Assembly: GCA_965197665.1 (NCBI GenBank)
Contig: CBDANO010000004.1
Location: 124,001 to 188,000, forward strand
DNA from: CBDANO01 sp965197665
GTDB taxonomy: Bacteria; Chloroflexota; Dehalococcoidia; Lucifugimonadales; UBA3495
Direction of reading: 5' to 3'
Length of the DNA stretch: 64,000 nucleotides
Positions 9,482 through 17,343 of the stretch are shown here, piece by piece (position 1 is the first letter of the stretch; every line of letters begins with the position of its first letter). The notes under the pieces were generated by a model. That model did no database searches. It was not told the DNA's origin and was given only the letters and a program-made list of their open reading frames with translations. The position numbers were made by a program, and so were the translations under genes.

Positions 9482-10564
9482 ATGAAGGCGGTCAGCGTCA
9501 CGCCAAAGGTGGGCGGTTCCGCGGCGCTTTTGGACCTGCCTATGCCTCAGATAAAAGAGCAAGAGGCGCTGGTGAAGGTGGTCCGGACCGGCGTATGCGG
9601 CACCGATAGAGAGATCTCGGAAGGGGCGTATGGGGAAGCGCCGCCGGGAAGCGACTACTTGGTTATTGGGCATGAGGCCTTGGGCCGAGTCGTCGAGCTC
9701 GGACCTGGAACCACCGGCTTGGCGGTGGGCGATTACGTCGTAGCATCGGTCCGGCGCCCTTGTAATCAACGGAACTGCCAGCCATGCCGCGACGGCCATA
9801 ACGACATGTGCAATACCGGCCTTTATCAAGAACGCGGTATTAAGGGACAGCATGGGTATTGGGCTGAGTACTACGGTGAGCACCAGCAGTGGCTCACCAA
9901 GATTCCAGAGGAGATTGAAGGCGCCGCGGTGTTCTTGGAGCCTCTCTCAATTGTCGAAAAAGCTATGCGGCAGGCTTACCAGATTCAGTCGCGCCTTTCT
10001 TGGCAGATCGACAGCGCCCTCGTACTCGGATCAGGCGCTATAGGGCTGCTGGCCGCGATGCTCCTCCGGCTGCGGGGGGTCAACACCTACGTGGTCGACC
10101 GGTCTGAAGACGATGGGTTGAAATCCAGGCTCATGTCCCGTATAGGGGCGCACCACGTAAACAGCCGAGAAACGCCATTGGCGGAGTTTGCCGCCGGGTC
10201 CGGCCCCATAGACCTGGTGATGGAAGCGACGGGATACGCGCCCCTTGTTTTTGACGCTGCTCCACACTTGGCCATGAACGGTGTGGTTTGCTTGCTGGGG
10301 GTCTCCGGGCCCCGCCAGACCATCTCCCTCGACGCCGGGGAATTCAACAACCGGATGGTGTTGGGCAACCAGCTAATGTTCGGTTCAGTGAATGCCAATC
10401 TAATTGATTTCAAGTCGGGAGTCACCCATCTGGGCGATATTGAACGGCAATGGCCGGGCGCCTTGGAGTCTATGTTGAGCCGGCGTATCTCATTCGCTCA
10501 ATACCGGCAAGCCTTCGAGCGGCGGCCCGACGATATTAAAGTAGTAATAGAAGTCGACGTTTGA
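9482..10564 (+). CDS. gdh: Glucose 1-dehydrogenase-like zinc alcohol dehydrogenase (MDR family)
   Basis: A 360-residue medium-chain dehydrogenase of the archaeal-type glucose dehydrogenase group. The N-terminal GroES-like domain has VRTGVCGTDREISEG and IGHEALGRVVELGPG, with a structural-zinc-like stretch CNQRNCQPCRDGHNDMC. EPLSIVEKA is typical of this group. The Rossmann fold follows as ALVLGSGAIGLLAA, and the C-terminus has NNRMVLGNQLMFGSVNAN. It would oxidise glucose or a related aldose to the lactone with NAD(P)+. GGGAG lies ahead of the ATG. With the GH15 enzyme upstream it suggests a nonphosphorylative glucose branch. Sugar specificity is not proven. Confidence 0.85.
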   Translation: MKAVSVTPKVGGSAALLDLPMPQIKEQEALVKVVRTGVCGTDREISEGAYGEAPPGSDYLVIGHEALGRVVELGPGTTGLAVGDYVVASVRRPCNQRNCQPCRDGHNDMCNTGLYQERGIKGQHGYWAEYYGEHQQWLTKIPEEIEGAAVFLEPLSIVEKAMRQAYQIQSRLSWQIDSALVLGSGAIGLLAAMLLRLRGVNTYVVDRSEDDGLKSRLMSRIGAHHVNSRETPLAEFAAGSGPIDLVMEATGYAPLVFDAAPHLAMNGVVCLLGVSGPRQTISLDAGEFNNRMVLGNQLMFGSVNANLIDFKSGVTHLGDIERQWPGALESMLSRRISFAQYRQAFERRPDDIKVVIEVDV

Positions 10565-10712
10565 CGCTGGTTGCTTCATAGGTTGTCTCCAACAGCGGCG
10601 CCACCAAACAAGGGTGGGGCCGGCCTATGTAACGGCGCCCGATTTCCGCGTCCGACCTATCCACCGTGAACACCGTTCATTCACCGATCCAGATGCGGCA
10701 TTCGTAAACTAG

Positions 10713-12554
10713 ATGCGGAAGGCTTTTAACTTCTTTTCGAGTGGACTGCGCCGGGACCTGCTAGCCGGCGGCGCGGCGGGCTTGGCGGGCGGCTTGGTAT
10801 TTTGGGGGGGACTCCAAGGCCAAAATATGACCTCGTCGGCCCCCGGCCTCCTGGGCATTCCCTTGTCTCCTGCGGGCACGGCGTATCACTTGCTGGCGTC
10901 CATATTTCTGGGTGCCGTCTTTGGGGGAGTGGTACGTTATCAGCCTCGGGGTTACGCCTCCAACATCGGCGGGGCAACCCTGTATGGCCTGCTCTGGTGG
11001 ATTGCCGGGCCGATCACCTTCGGAGCTTTGATAGATGGTCGAGGCCCAGGGTGGTCGGTAGCGGAAGCAAGCGAGGTCTTTCCAAGTTTGGTCGGGCACC
11101 TGCTCTATGGGGGGATCACCGGACTGGGCTTCTACTTGATAGTGCTGGCATATTCGGCGGTCCGTCCGCAAGCCGAGCCTGCCGCCCCGGCGGAGGAGGT
11201 CCCAAAGAAGCGCGTGGTCATCCTGGGAGGGGGCTTCGGCGGTGTTAGCGTCGCCAAGCGCTTGGAGGGGCTCTATTCCCGAAATGCCGGCGTGGAAATC
11301 ACCCTCATAAGCGAAAGCAACTATCTTCTGTTCACTCCGATGCTGGCCGAGGTCGCCTCCAGCGGCTTGGAGGCCCAGCACATAAGCGCGCCAATCAGGG
11401 CGTCCTGTCCCAATACCAGGTTTATTCGGGCCGAGGTGATGAAGGTTGATCAAGAGGCGCAACAGGTTTGGACCCGCAGCGGCGGCACCGGCCCCACCGA
11501 GGCCATTCCGTACGATCATCTGGTATTGGCGTTGGGCTCCGTTCCCAATTACTTCGACCTTCCCGGTCTAGAGGACCATTCCTTTTCCCTAAAGTCCCTG
11601 GAAGATGCGATTCAGCTTCGAAATCACGTCATCGCATTGCTGGAGCACGCCGATTCGGAACCGGACGCGGCGGAGCGGGCCCGCCAACTGACCTTTGTGG
11701 TTGCCGGGGGCGGCTTTGCCGGTACGGAGACCATCGCGGAGTTGTTCGACTTGGTGCGGAGCGTTCTACGGTTCTACCCCAGTATTCAACCCGAAGAGCT
11801 CCGCTTCGTGTTGGTGCACTCGCGGGACAGTATTCTACCCGAGCTTAGCGTCGAACTGGCCGGTTATGCCCTGCGCAAATTGCAAGCCCGGGGCATTGAA
11901 TTCGCTCTGAATACCCGCGTCATCGGGGCCAGAGCCGGCGCAGTCCTATTTGGCGAGGGAAAATCCCTGGCCACCAGTACTTTGATCTGGACGGCGGGCA
12001 ACCAACCGAACCCGCTGCTGCGGGCCCTGCCCTGCGACAGAAACAGGGCCGGCGCGGTTATAGTTGATGAGTCGCTGAGAGTGAAGGGTCTCACCAACGT
12101 GTGGGGGGTGGGGGATTGCGCCGAAATTCCCGACCCCGACCGGCAGGGCCAAGCCTATCCGCCAACGGCTCAGCACGCATTGCGGGAGGGTAAGGTACTT
12201 GCGGAGAACATCGCGGCGGTTATTAGTGGCAAACCGCCCAAACCCTTTCGGTTCCGGGCGATGGGCGTGTTGGTGGGCTTGGGGCACCGGACGGCAGCCG
12301 CGGAGATACGCGGGTTGAGATTCTCCGGGCTGCTCGCTTGGCTGATGTGGCGGTCCATATACTTAAGCAAACTTCCCGGCATGGAAAAGAAAGTTCGAGT
12401 GAGCCTGGACTGGGCTATTGATCTGTTCTTTCCTCGTGACATAGTGCTCACCTTGGGTCGCGTGCGGGCGCCGCCCCCTACGCCGCCCCAAGATACGCAA
12501 CTCGCCGCTGAGAGCCGTCAGGACTCGGGTCCAACCCGGGACCAAGCCCCATGA
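10713..12554 (+). CDS. NDH-2-like FAD oxidoreductase with N-terminal membrane module
   Basis: A 613-residue fusion. Residues 1 to about 150 form a hydrophobic membrane module containing YGLLWWIAGPITFGALIDGR and FPSLVGHLLYGGITGLGF. A linker leads to a type II NADH dehydrogenase-like domain: FAD-binding RVVILGGGFGGVSVAK (G172-G177), the second nucleotide site FVVAGGGFAGTET, WGVGDCAEIPD, and the typical NDH-2 tail LAWLMWRSIYLSKLPG. Ordinary NDH-2 enzymes lack the N-terminal module and bind the membrane through the C-terminus. The next gene overlaps by 4 bp (ATGA) and carries three more copies of the module, so the pair probably forms a complex. Quinone reduction by NAD(P)H is the expected chemistry. 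Confidence 0.85.
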   Translation: MRKAFNFFSSGLRRDLLAGGAAGLAGGLVFWGGLQGQNMTSSAPGLLGIPLSPAGTAYHLLASIFLGAVFGGVVRYQPRGYASNIGGATLYGLLWWIAGPITFGALIDGRGPGWSVAEASEVFPSLVGHLLYGGITGLGFYLIVLAYSAVRPQAEPAAPAEEVPKKRVVILGGGFGGVSVAKRLEGLYSRNAGVEITLISESNYLLFTPMLAEVASSGLEAQHISAPIRASCPNTRFIRAEVMKVDQEAQQVWTRSGGTGPTEAIPYDHLVLALGSVPNYFDLPGLEDHSFSLKSLEDAIQLRNHVIALLEHADSEPDAAERARQLTFVVAGGGFAGTETIAELFDLVRSVLRFYPSIQPEELRFVLVHSRDSILPELSVELAGYALRKLQARGIEFALNTRVIGARAGAVLFGEGKSLATSTLIWTAGNQPNPLLRALPCDRNRAGAVIVDESLRVKGLTNVWGVGDCAEIPDPDRQGQAYPPTAQHALREGKVLAENIAAVISGKPPKPFRFRAMGVLVGLGHRTAAAEIRGLRFSGLLAWLMWRSIYLSKLPGMEKKVRVSLDWAIDLFFPRDIVLTLGRVRAPPPTPPQDTQLAAESRQDSGPTRDQAP

Positions 12555-14017
12555 CGTTATCGGAGGTCACCAGAACGGGCCTCTTATCCGGCTCATTGGC
12601 TGGGCTGGTGGGTGGACTGGTCTTTGGGGTCACGCTGTGGGACGCCGGCAGCCTGGCGGAAGTTGGCCGGCTATTTCGAGCAGACTCTTCGGAGGCCGGT
12701 TTAGCCGTTGCCATAGTGGTTGGCTCAGTTCTTGGCGCCGGCTTTGGCGTGCTGGTATGTTACCAACGACCCGGCGCCGGTGAGACGCTGGTCTGGGGCT
12801 TGGTGTACGGGGTATTTTGGTGGTACGTAGGATCACTTACCCTTAAACCCCTGTTCCAAGGCGATGGGGTGACCTGGGATATAAACTCGGCGCGGGCGGT
12901 GTTCCCCCAACTGCTGGGGCTGGTGTTGTATGGCGCGGCTACCGGCTTGTCCCTCCTGCTCATTCAGTGGGGCATTCATGCCCGGGTCCGCGAATTGCGA
13001 GTGAGCGTCGGCGGTCTGGTCCGAGGCCTTGTGGCCGGAGTGCTGGCGGCGCTCTTGCTCGCCTGGGCCCTGGACTCTCAGGATGAACTGATAGTGTTTG
13101 CTCCTATGGCCGCCGACGATCCACGAGTCGCCGCTTGGTTGATTACTCTTCTGATCGGACTGTTGGCCGGCGTGGGATACGGGTTTCTATATCCCGCTCC
13201 TTCCGCCGGCGCCGGCGCCGGACTCATCCGAGGCGCCGTATACGGCTTCCTTTGGTGGGTCGCCGGCGGGCTTACGGTGGTGCCTTTGATCAGCGGCGCG
13301 GGTCTGAGTTGGACGCTGGCGGAGGTCCGGTCTGTGTCGGCGACTCTGCCGGGGTACGTCCTATTCGGCGCGGCCGTGGCCCTGATTTACCAGTGGTTTG
13401 GAGGCCTGGTAAGGGTACTGTTTTCCGACCACATCGGGTTGACCTCAGATGAAGGAATCGGCACCCAGGGGCTGAGAATCGCTGGGCGAAGTGTACTAGC
13501 CGGACTTGCCGGAGGCTTGCTATTTAGCTTGGTAATGTACCAGGTGGATTTTCTTCCCAACGTAGCCGACCTGGTTGGCGCAACCTCGTCGGTCGCCGGC
13601 TTCTTCGTGCACCTGGGAATTTCCGTCATCATTGGCGTGAGCTACGGCGTGCTCTTTCGCCGCCAAAGCTACGACGTTAACTCGGCGTTAGGCTGGGGCT
13701 TATCCTACGGATTTTTCTGGGCGCTGCTGGGCCCATTGACTCTGATGCCTATTTTTCTTGGATCGACTCCCCAATGGACGGCAGAGGCTTGGGTAGCAAC
13801 GTTTCCCCACATGATTGGGCACCTGGCTTATGGCGCCGGATTGGGAGTCATGTTCTACTGGTTGGAGGCGCGGTACAGCCCTTGGTGGGTCACGCGCACC
13901 CAGGCCGGCGCCGCAATGGTGGCTTACCGTAAGGAGCAGCTAATGACCTCCGCGCCGGCGTTGTGGGCGTTGTTGGTTGCTGTCGCCCTGACGCTGCCGG
14001 TCATTGTAGCGGGATAG
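12551..14017 (+). CDS. Polytopic membrane protein with three repeated modules
   Basis: A 488-residue, very hydrophobic protein built of three copies of one module of about 130 residues (roughly 6-140, 155-285 and 310-440), plus a final C-terminal helix. Each copy has a Gly-rich helix, a second helix ending in a pseudo-conserved YQ/YP/FRR element, then YGxxWW-like, G-x-LT-x-x-P, W-x(8-10)-FP and YGA-x-x-GL elements, as in YGVFWWYVGSLTLKPLFQG, YGFLWWVAGGLTVVPLISG and YGFFWALLGPLTLMPIFLG. The NDH-2 fusion upstream carries a fourth copy, and the genes overlap by ATGA. I do not recognise a named family. A membrane scaffold or quinone/ion path for the dehydrogenase is a guess. Confidence 0.8.
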   Translation: MTLSEVTRTGLLSGSLAGLVGGLVFGVTLWDAGSLAEVGRLFRADSSEAGLAVAIVVGSVLGAGFGVLVCYQRPGAGETLVWGLVYGVFWWYVGSLTLKPLFQGDGVTWDINSARAVFPQLLGLVLYGAATGLSLLLIQWGIHARVRELRVSVGGLVRGLVAGVLAALLLAWALDSQDELIVFAPMAADDPRVAAWLITLLIGLLAGVGYGFLYPAPSAGAGAGLIRGAVYGFLWWVAGGLTVVPLISGAGLSWTLAEVRSVSATLPGYVLFGAAVALIYQWFGGLVRVLFSDHIGLTSDEGIGTQGLRIAGRSVLAGLAGGLLFSLVMYQVDFLPNVADLVGATSSVAGFFVHLGISVIIGVSYGVLFRRQSYDVNSALGWGLSYGFFWALLGPLTLMPIFLGSTPQWTAEAWVATFPHMIGHLAYGAGLGVMFYWLEARYSPWWVTRTQAGAAMVAYRKEQLMTSAPALWALLVAVALTLPVIVAG

Positions 14018-14133
14018 GTTCACGGCCTGGGGACCCTGCGGCGGGGTCTAATCAAAAACTTTCGCTGGACGCTGGGAATGAGTAGCAGTATCATTGACGC
14101 CCTCAAGCTCTTCAATGCGCCCCGGAGTCGAGA

Positions 14134-14964
14134 ATGATGTTGCAAACCCGGGACCAGCTTTCAACTCTGGAAGATATCCTGCGGGAAATGGACTCGGTAG
14201 TCGTAGCCTATTCCGGCGGTGTGGATAGCACTCTCGTCGCCGCGGCGGCCTACCGGGTGTTGGGCGCAAGTACCCTAGCGGTGACCGCGGTATCGCCCGC
14301 TTTGGCAGCCAGGGAGTTGACCGGCGCAAAGAGTTTGGCCAAGAGGATCGGTTTCAATCACCGGGTAATAAACACCAACGAGTTGGGGCGCGAAGGGTAC
14401 ACGGCCAACTCTTCCCGGCGCTGCTATTTCTGCAAGACCGAGTTGTACAGCCACTTGGCCCAGCTGGCGGCGGCGGAGGGGTTCCGGTGGGTCGTCAACG
14501 GCGCCAACACCGACGATTTGGGGGACCACCGGCCGGGGATACAAGCCGCGACGGAGAATAAGGTCCGCAGTCCCATGGTGGAGGCCGGGCTGGACAAAGC
14601 CGCTGTACGCCGGATCGCCCGGGAGTTGGAAATTCCAATTTGGGACAAGCCGGCCCAACCCTGCCTGTCCTCTCGCATACCCTACGGCACGCCGGTAACT
14701 ATCGAGAACCTCTCGAAGATCGAACGGGCCGAGGACTTCCTCCGAAGCTTGGGCCTCAGGGAGTTTCGCGCCCGCCATCACGACAAGCTGTGCCGCGTGG
14801 AAGTATCGGAAAAAGAGATGGAGACGGCTTTTCGGCGCCGGAAGGAAATAGCCGAGAACCTGAAGAAGATCGGTTACTTGTGGGTGTCACTGGACCTATC
14901 CGGACTGCGCTCCGGCAGTCTGAACGACCAGTTCAAGCCGCCTCCGCAGGCCCGGACGGACTAA
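14134..14964 (+). CDS. larE: LarE, ATP-dependent sulfur transferase for the nickel-pincer cofactor
   Basis: A 276-residue PP-loop protein: SGGVDS (27-32) for ATP, TAVSPALAARELTGA, NGANTDDLGDHRPG, and PCLSSRIPYG with C177 at the site that supplies sulfur in LarE. It also has C97-x2-C100 in RRCYFCK. LarE adenylates P2CMN carboxylates and replaces them with thiocarboxylates. Some LarE proteins sacrifice a single Cys, while others use three Cys to hold a [4Fe-4S] cluster. The trio C97/C100/C177 suggests the cluster type here (inference). It is followed by larC and larB. Confidence 0.93.
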   Translation: MMLQTRDQLSTLEDILREMDSVVVAYSGGVDSTLVAAAAYRVLGASTLAVTAVSPALAARELTGAKSLAKRIGFNHRVINTNELGREGYTANSSRRCYFCKTELYSHLAQLAAAEGFRWVVNGANTDDLGDHRPGIQAATENKVRSPMVEAGLDKAAVRRIARELEIPIWDKPAQPCLSSRIPYGTPVTIENLSKIERAEDFLRSLGLREFRARHHDKLCRVEVSEKEMETAFRRRKEIAENLKKIGYLWVSLDLSGLRSGSLNDQFKPPPQARTD

Positions 14965-15049
14965 AGAATCCCGGAAATAGCGCGGTGCGGACGGGCTTCG
15001 AGTCTAAATCCTGACGGACCAAGGAATCCTGGGAATAGGGCGATGCGAG
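14956..15049 (+). repeat. Imperfect direct repeat spanning the larE-larC junction
   Basis: About 36 bp at 14956-14991 recurs at 15014-15049 (offset 58, about 28 of 36 matches). The first copy covers the larE stop and the second covers the larC start, so the larC initiation region looks like a diverged duplication of the larE end. Confidence 0.5.
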
Positions 15050-16236
15050 TAGCCTACATCCAGTCTATCGGCGGCGCCAGCGGGGATATGTTGCTCGGGG
15101 CCCTCGTTGACGGCGGTGTGCCCCTGGAAGTCCTGAGCCGGGGCCTCGCTGAGTTGAAGGTAGACGGTTTTCGCATCGAGGCCAAAGAAGAGACCCGCTG
15201 TGAAGTGCGGGGGACCTATTTGAAGGTGGTAATCGAGAAGCACCGCCGCTACACCCCCGGGTCCCTCCTGGAAACCGTAGAGCGGAGCGCCCTAGCCCCC
15301 GAGGTCAAAGACCCGGCATGCCGGGTGCTGCGGGCCTTGTGGCGGGCGGAGAGTAGGGTCCACGGCGAGCCTGAGGACAACCTCGAATTGAACGAGTTGG
15401 GCGGCGTGGATACGCTGGTGGACGTAGTTGGAACGTCCCTAGGCCTGCGTCATCTAGGTATAGACGGCATCTACGCCTCTCCCTTGGTGCTGGGATCGGC
15501 CGCGCCGCCCCACGGGCCCGGCGCCTACTCCAATCCGGCGCCCGCCACCTTGGAACTCGTAGCAGCGGCGGCGGCCCCGGTAGCCGCCGATAACTCCATG
15601 TACCGAGGCGCGGGCGAGCTTACAACCCCTACGGGGGCCGCTCTGATAACGGCTCTTGCCGCCTTCGACCGCCCGGCATTCACGGTGGACCGCATAGGCG
15701 TCGGGCTGGGGACCAAAAACCCGGCGGCGTTCCCCAATGCTCTCAGAGTCTGGCTGGGCGACGCCGCGGACCGGCCTTCCACTCCCAAGCAGGGCGGCGT
15801 CGTGCTTCTGGAGACCAACCTTGACGATGCGCCGGGAATAGTGCTCGGTTATACCCAGGAGCGCCTATTCGACTTGGGCGCCCTCGACGTGTGGTGCGCC
15901 CCGGTCCAAATGAAGAAGAACCGGCCCGGTACCATTCTCTCGGCTCTGGTTCCCGCGGAATTGGAGGGGGCCGCGTGCGAATTGGTCCTGCGCGAAACTC
16001 CAACCCTGGGTGTCCGGACCCGGCCGGTGGAGCGCTACGTGGCCGACCGGGAGAAGGTTACTATAGAAACTGAGTTGGGCCCTGTGGGGGTAAAGGTCAA
16101 GTCTTTAGAGGGAACGCCGGTGAGCGTTGCCCCGGAACCGGATGACTGCCGGCGGATCGCTCAAGATACTGGAACGCCATTCCAGGAAGTTTACCGGCGC
16201 GCTTTAGAGGAAGCCCGGCGCAAGCTCATTGGCTAA
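15043..16236 (+). CDS. larC: LarC, nickel insertion protein for the nickel-pincer cofactor
   Basis: A 397-residue LarC (DUF111) protein. The N-terminus has the usual IQSIGGASGDMLLGALVDGG; further on come NELGGVDTLVDVVGT, a His/Gly-rich APPHGPGAYSNPAPATLEL segment, GELTTPTGAALI and LLETNLDDAPG in the C-terminal half. LarC transfers nickel into the dithio-P2TMN ligand with CTP use. Some species split larC in two by a frameshift; here one continuous frame covers the full length. The start is ATG at 15043 with GGGAATAGGG upstream, a modest ribosome site. It lies 78 bp after larE and 113 bp before larB. Confidence 0.93.
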   Translation: MRVAYIQSIGGASGDMLLGALVDGGVPLEVLSRGLAELKVDGFRIEAKEETRCEVRGTYLKVVIEKHRRYTPGSLLETVERSALAPEVKDPACRVLRALWRAESRVHGEPEDNLELNELGGVDTLVDVVGTSLGLRHLGIDGIYASPLVLGSAAPPHGPGAYSNPAPATLELVAAAAAPVAADNSMYRGAGELTTPTGAALITALAAFDRPAFTVDRIGVGLGTKNPAAFPNALRVWLGDAADRPSTPKQGGVVLLETNLDDAPGIVLGYTQERLFDLGALDVWCAPVQMKKNRPGTILSALVPAELEGAACELVLRETPTLGVRTRPVERYVADREKVTIETELGPVGVKVKSLEGTPVSVAPEPDDCRRIAQDTGTPFQEVYRRALEEARRKLIG

Positions 16237-16349
16237 GCCCATTTGCGGGCGATAGGGGGATTAGCCAATCCCTCAACGGGGAACGGGGCGGGTCTTGGGA
16301 CCAGCGCCGGCCGCCGGCCGGGAGGAGGATAACCATCGAAGAGAGCCTC

Positions 16350-17108
16350 TTGAGGGATTTCCTCAGGGATTTCAAAGAAGAAGGCATGAGCGTCAAAGAG
16401 GCCCTGCTCAGACTGCGGGACCTTCCTTATCAGGACATCGGGCTCGCCAAGATCGACCACCACCGGCCCTTGCGTACCGGATCACCCGAGGTGGTCTTGG
16501 GGAAGGGCAAGACCCCGGAACAAGTAAGCCGGATTGTTGCGGCCCTAAAGGGGCGGGGCCACCCGGTGTTGGTTACCAAGACAGACCGGCCTACCTACGA
16601 CGTGGTATGCCGAGATACCCCCGAGGCGGCCTTCAATGCTGTCGCGAATTCCATAGTCGTGCCCAAGCCCGAGCCGGATCCAAAGCTGGAAGGGGTCCTG
16701 ATAGCCACGGCGGGCACCGCGGACATTCAGGTGGCTGAAGAGGCGGCCGTAGCCTGCGACTTGATGGGCAGCACGGCGGAGCAGGTACATGACGTGGGCG
16801 TGGCCGGGCTGCACCGGTTGTTGGACCATCTCCCCATCATCCGGCGGGCCAACGTAGTCATAGTGATTGCGGGCATGGACGGCGCCTTGGCGGGAGTCAC
16901 CGCCGGCCTGGTTTCCGTTCCGGTAATCGCTGTGCCCACCAGCGCGGGCTACGGGGCCAGCTTCGAAGGGTTGGCCGCCCTGCTGAGCATGCTGAATAGC
17001 TGCGCTCCCGGGGTGGCCGTAGTCAATATCGACAATGGGTTCGGCGCCGGGTACCTGGCGGCACAAATCAATCGGCAGACCAATCAAACGAACCAGCCCA
17101 GCCCTTGA
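16350..17108 (+). CDS. larB: LarB, nicotinic acid adenine dinucleotide carboxylase/hydrolase
   Basis: A 252-residue LarB, related to PurE in its C-terminal half: LIATAGTADIQVAEEAAV, DVGVAGLHRLLDH, IVIAGMDGALAGVTAGL, VPVIAVPTSAGYGASFEGLAALL and NIDNGFGAGY. It carboxylates NaAD and hydrolyses it to P2CMN, the first step of nickel-pincer synthesis. The TTG at 16350 is the best canonical start, yet the strong GGAGGAGG at 16321-16328 stands 6 nt before an in-frame ATC at 16335, which would add IEES before the LLRDF sequence. The true start may be this rare codon. No larA is visible in the window. Confidence 0.92.
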   Translation: MRDFLRDFKEEGMSVKEALLRLRDLPYQDIGLAKIDHHRPLRTGSPEVVLGKGKTPEQVSRIVAALKGRGHPVLVTKTDRPTYDVVCRDTPEAAFNAVANSIVVPKPEPDPKLEGVLIATAGTADIQVAEEAAVACDLMGSTAEQVHDVGVAGLHRLLDHLPIIRRANVVIVIAGMDGALAGVTAGLVSVPVIAVPTSAGYGASFEGLAALLSMLNSCAPGVAVVNIDNGFGAGYLAAQINRQTNQTNQPSP

Positions 17109-17222
17109 ATCCGTGTTACATCCGGTTTAATTGGCTCGCCTAATCTTTCAATAGTTAAGGCGATGTGCAAGTTTTTCAGGCTGGAAATAGGATTGCTAAT
17201 GTAACAACGTCGCTGTCCGATA

Positions 17223-17300
17223 TGCCCCACCCCGGAAAGATGGAGCGTGATTGGCCCGCCGCGGCGGGCCAATCACGCTCCATCTTTCCGGGGTGGGGCA
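17223..17300. repeat. Perfect 78-bp palindrome between larB and amt
   Basis: Two 39-bp arms (17223-17261 and 17262-17300) are exact reverse complements with no loop. The outer bases are TGCCCCACCCCGGAAAGA and the centre is GGCCCGCCGCGGCGGGCC. It lies between the ends of convergent genes, 115 bp after the larB stop and 44 bp before the amt stop. It could act as a two-way terminator, although no T-run follows on either side. A small mobile inverted repeat or an assembly fold-back are alternatives. Confidence 0.85.
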
Positions 17301-17343
17301 ACCCTCGCGTTGTGCCTGGACGGGAGAAATATACCTGGCTGCC

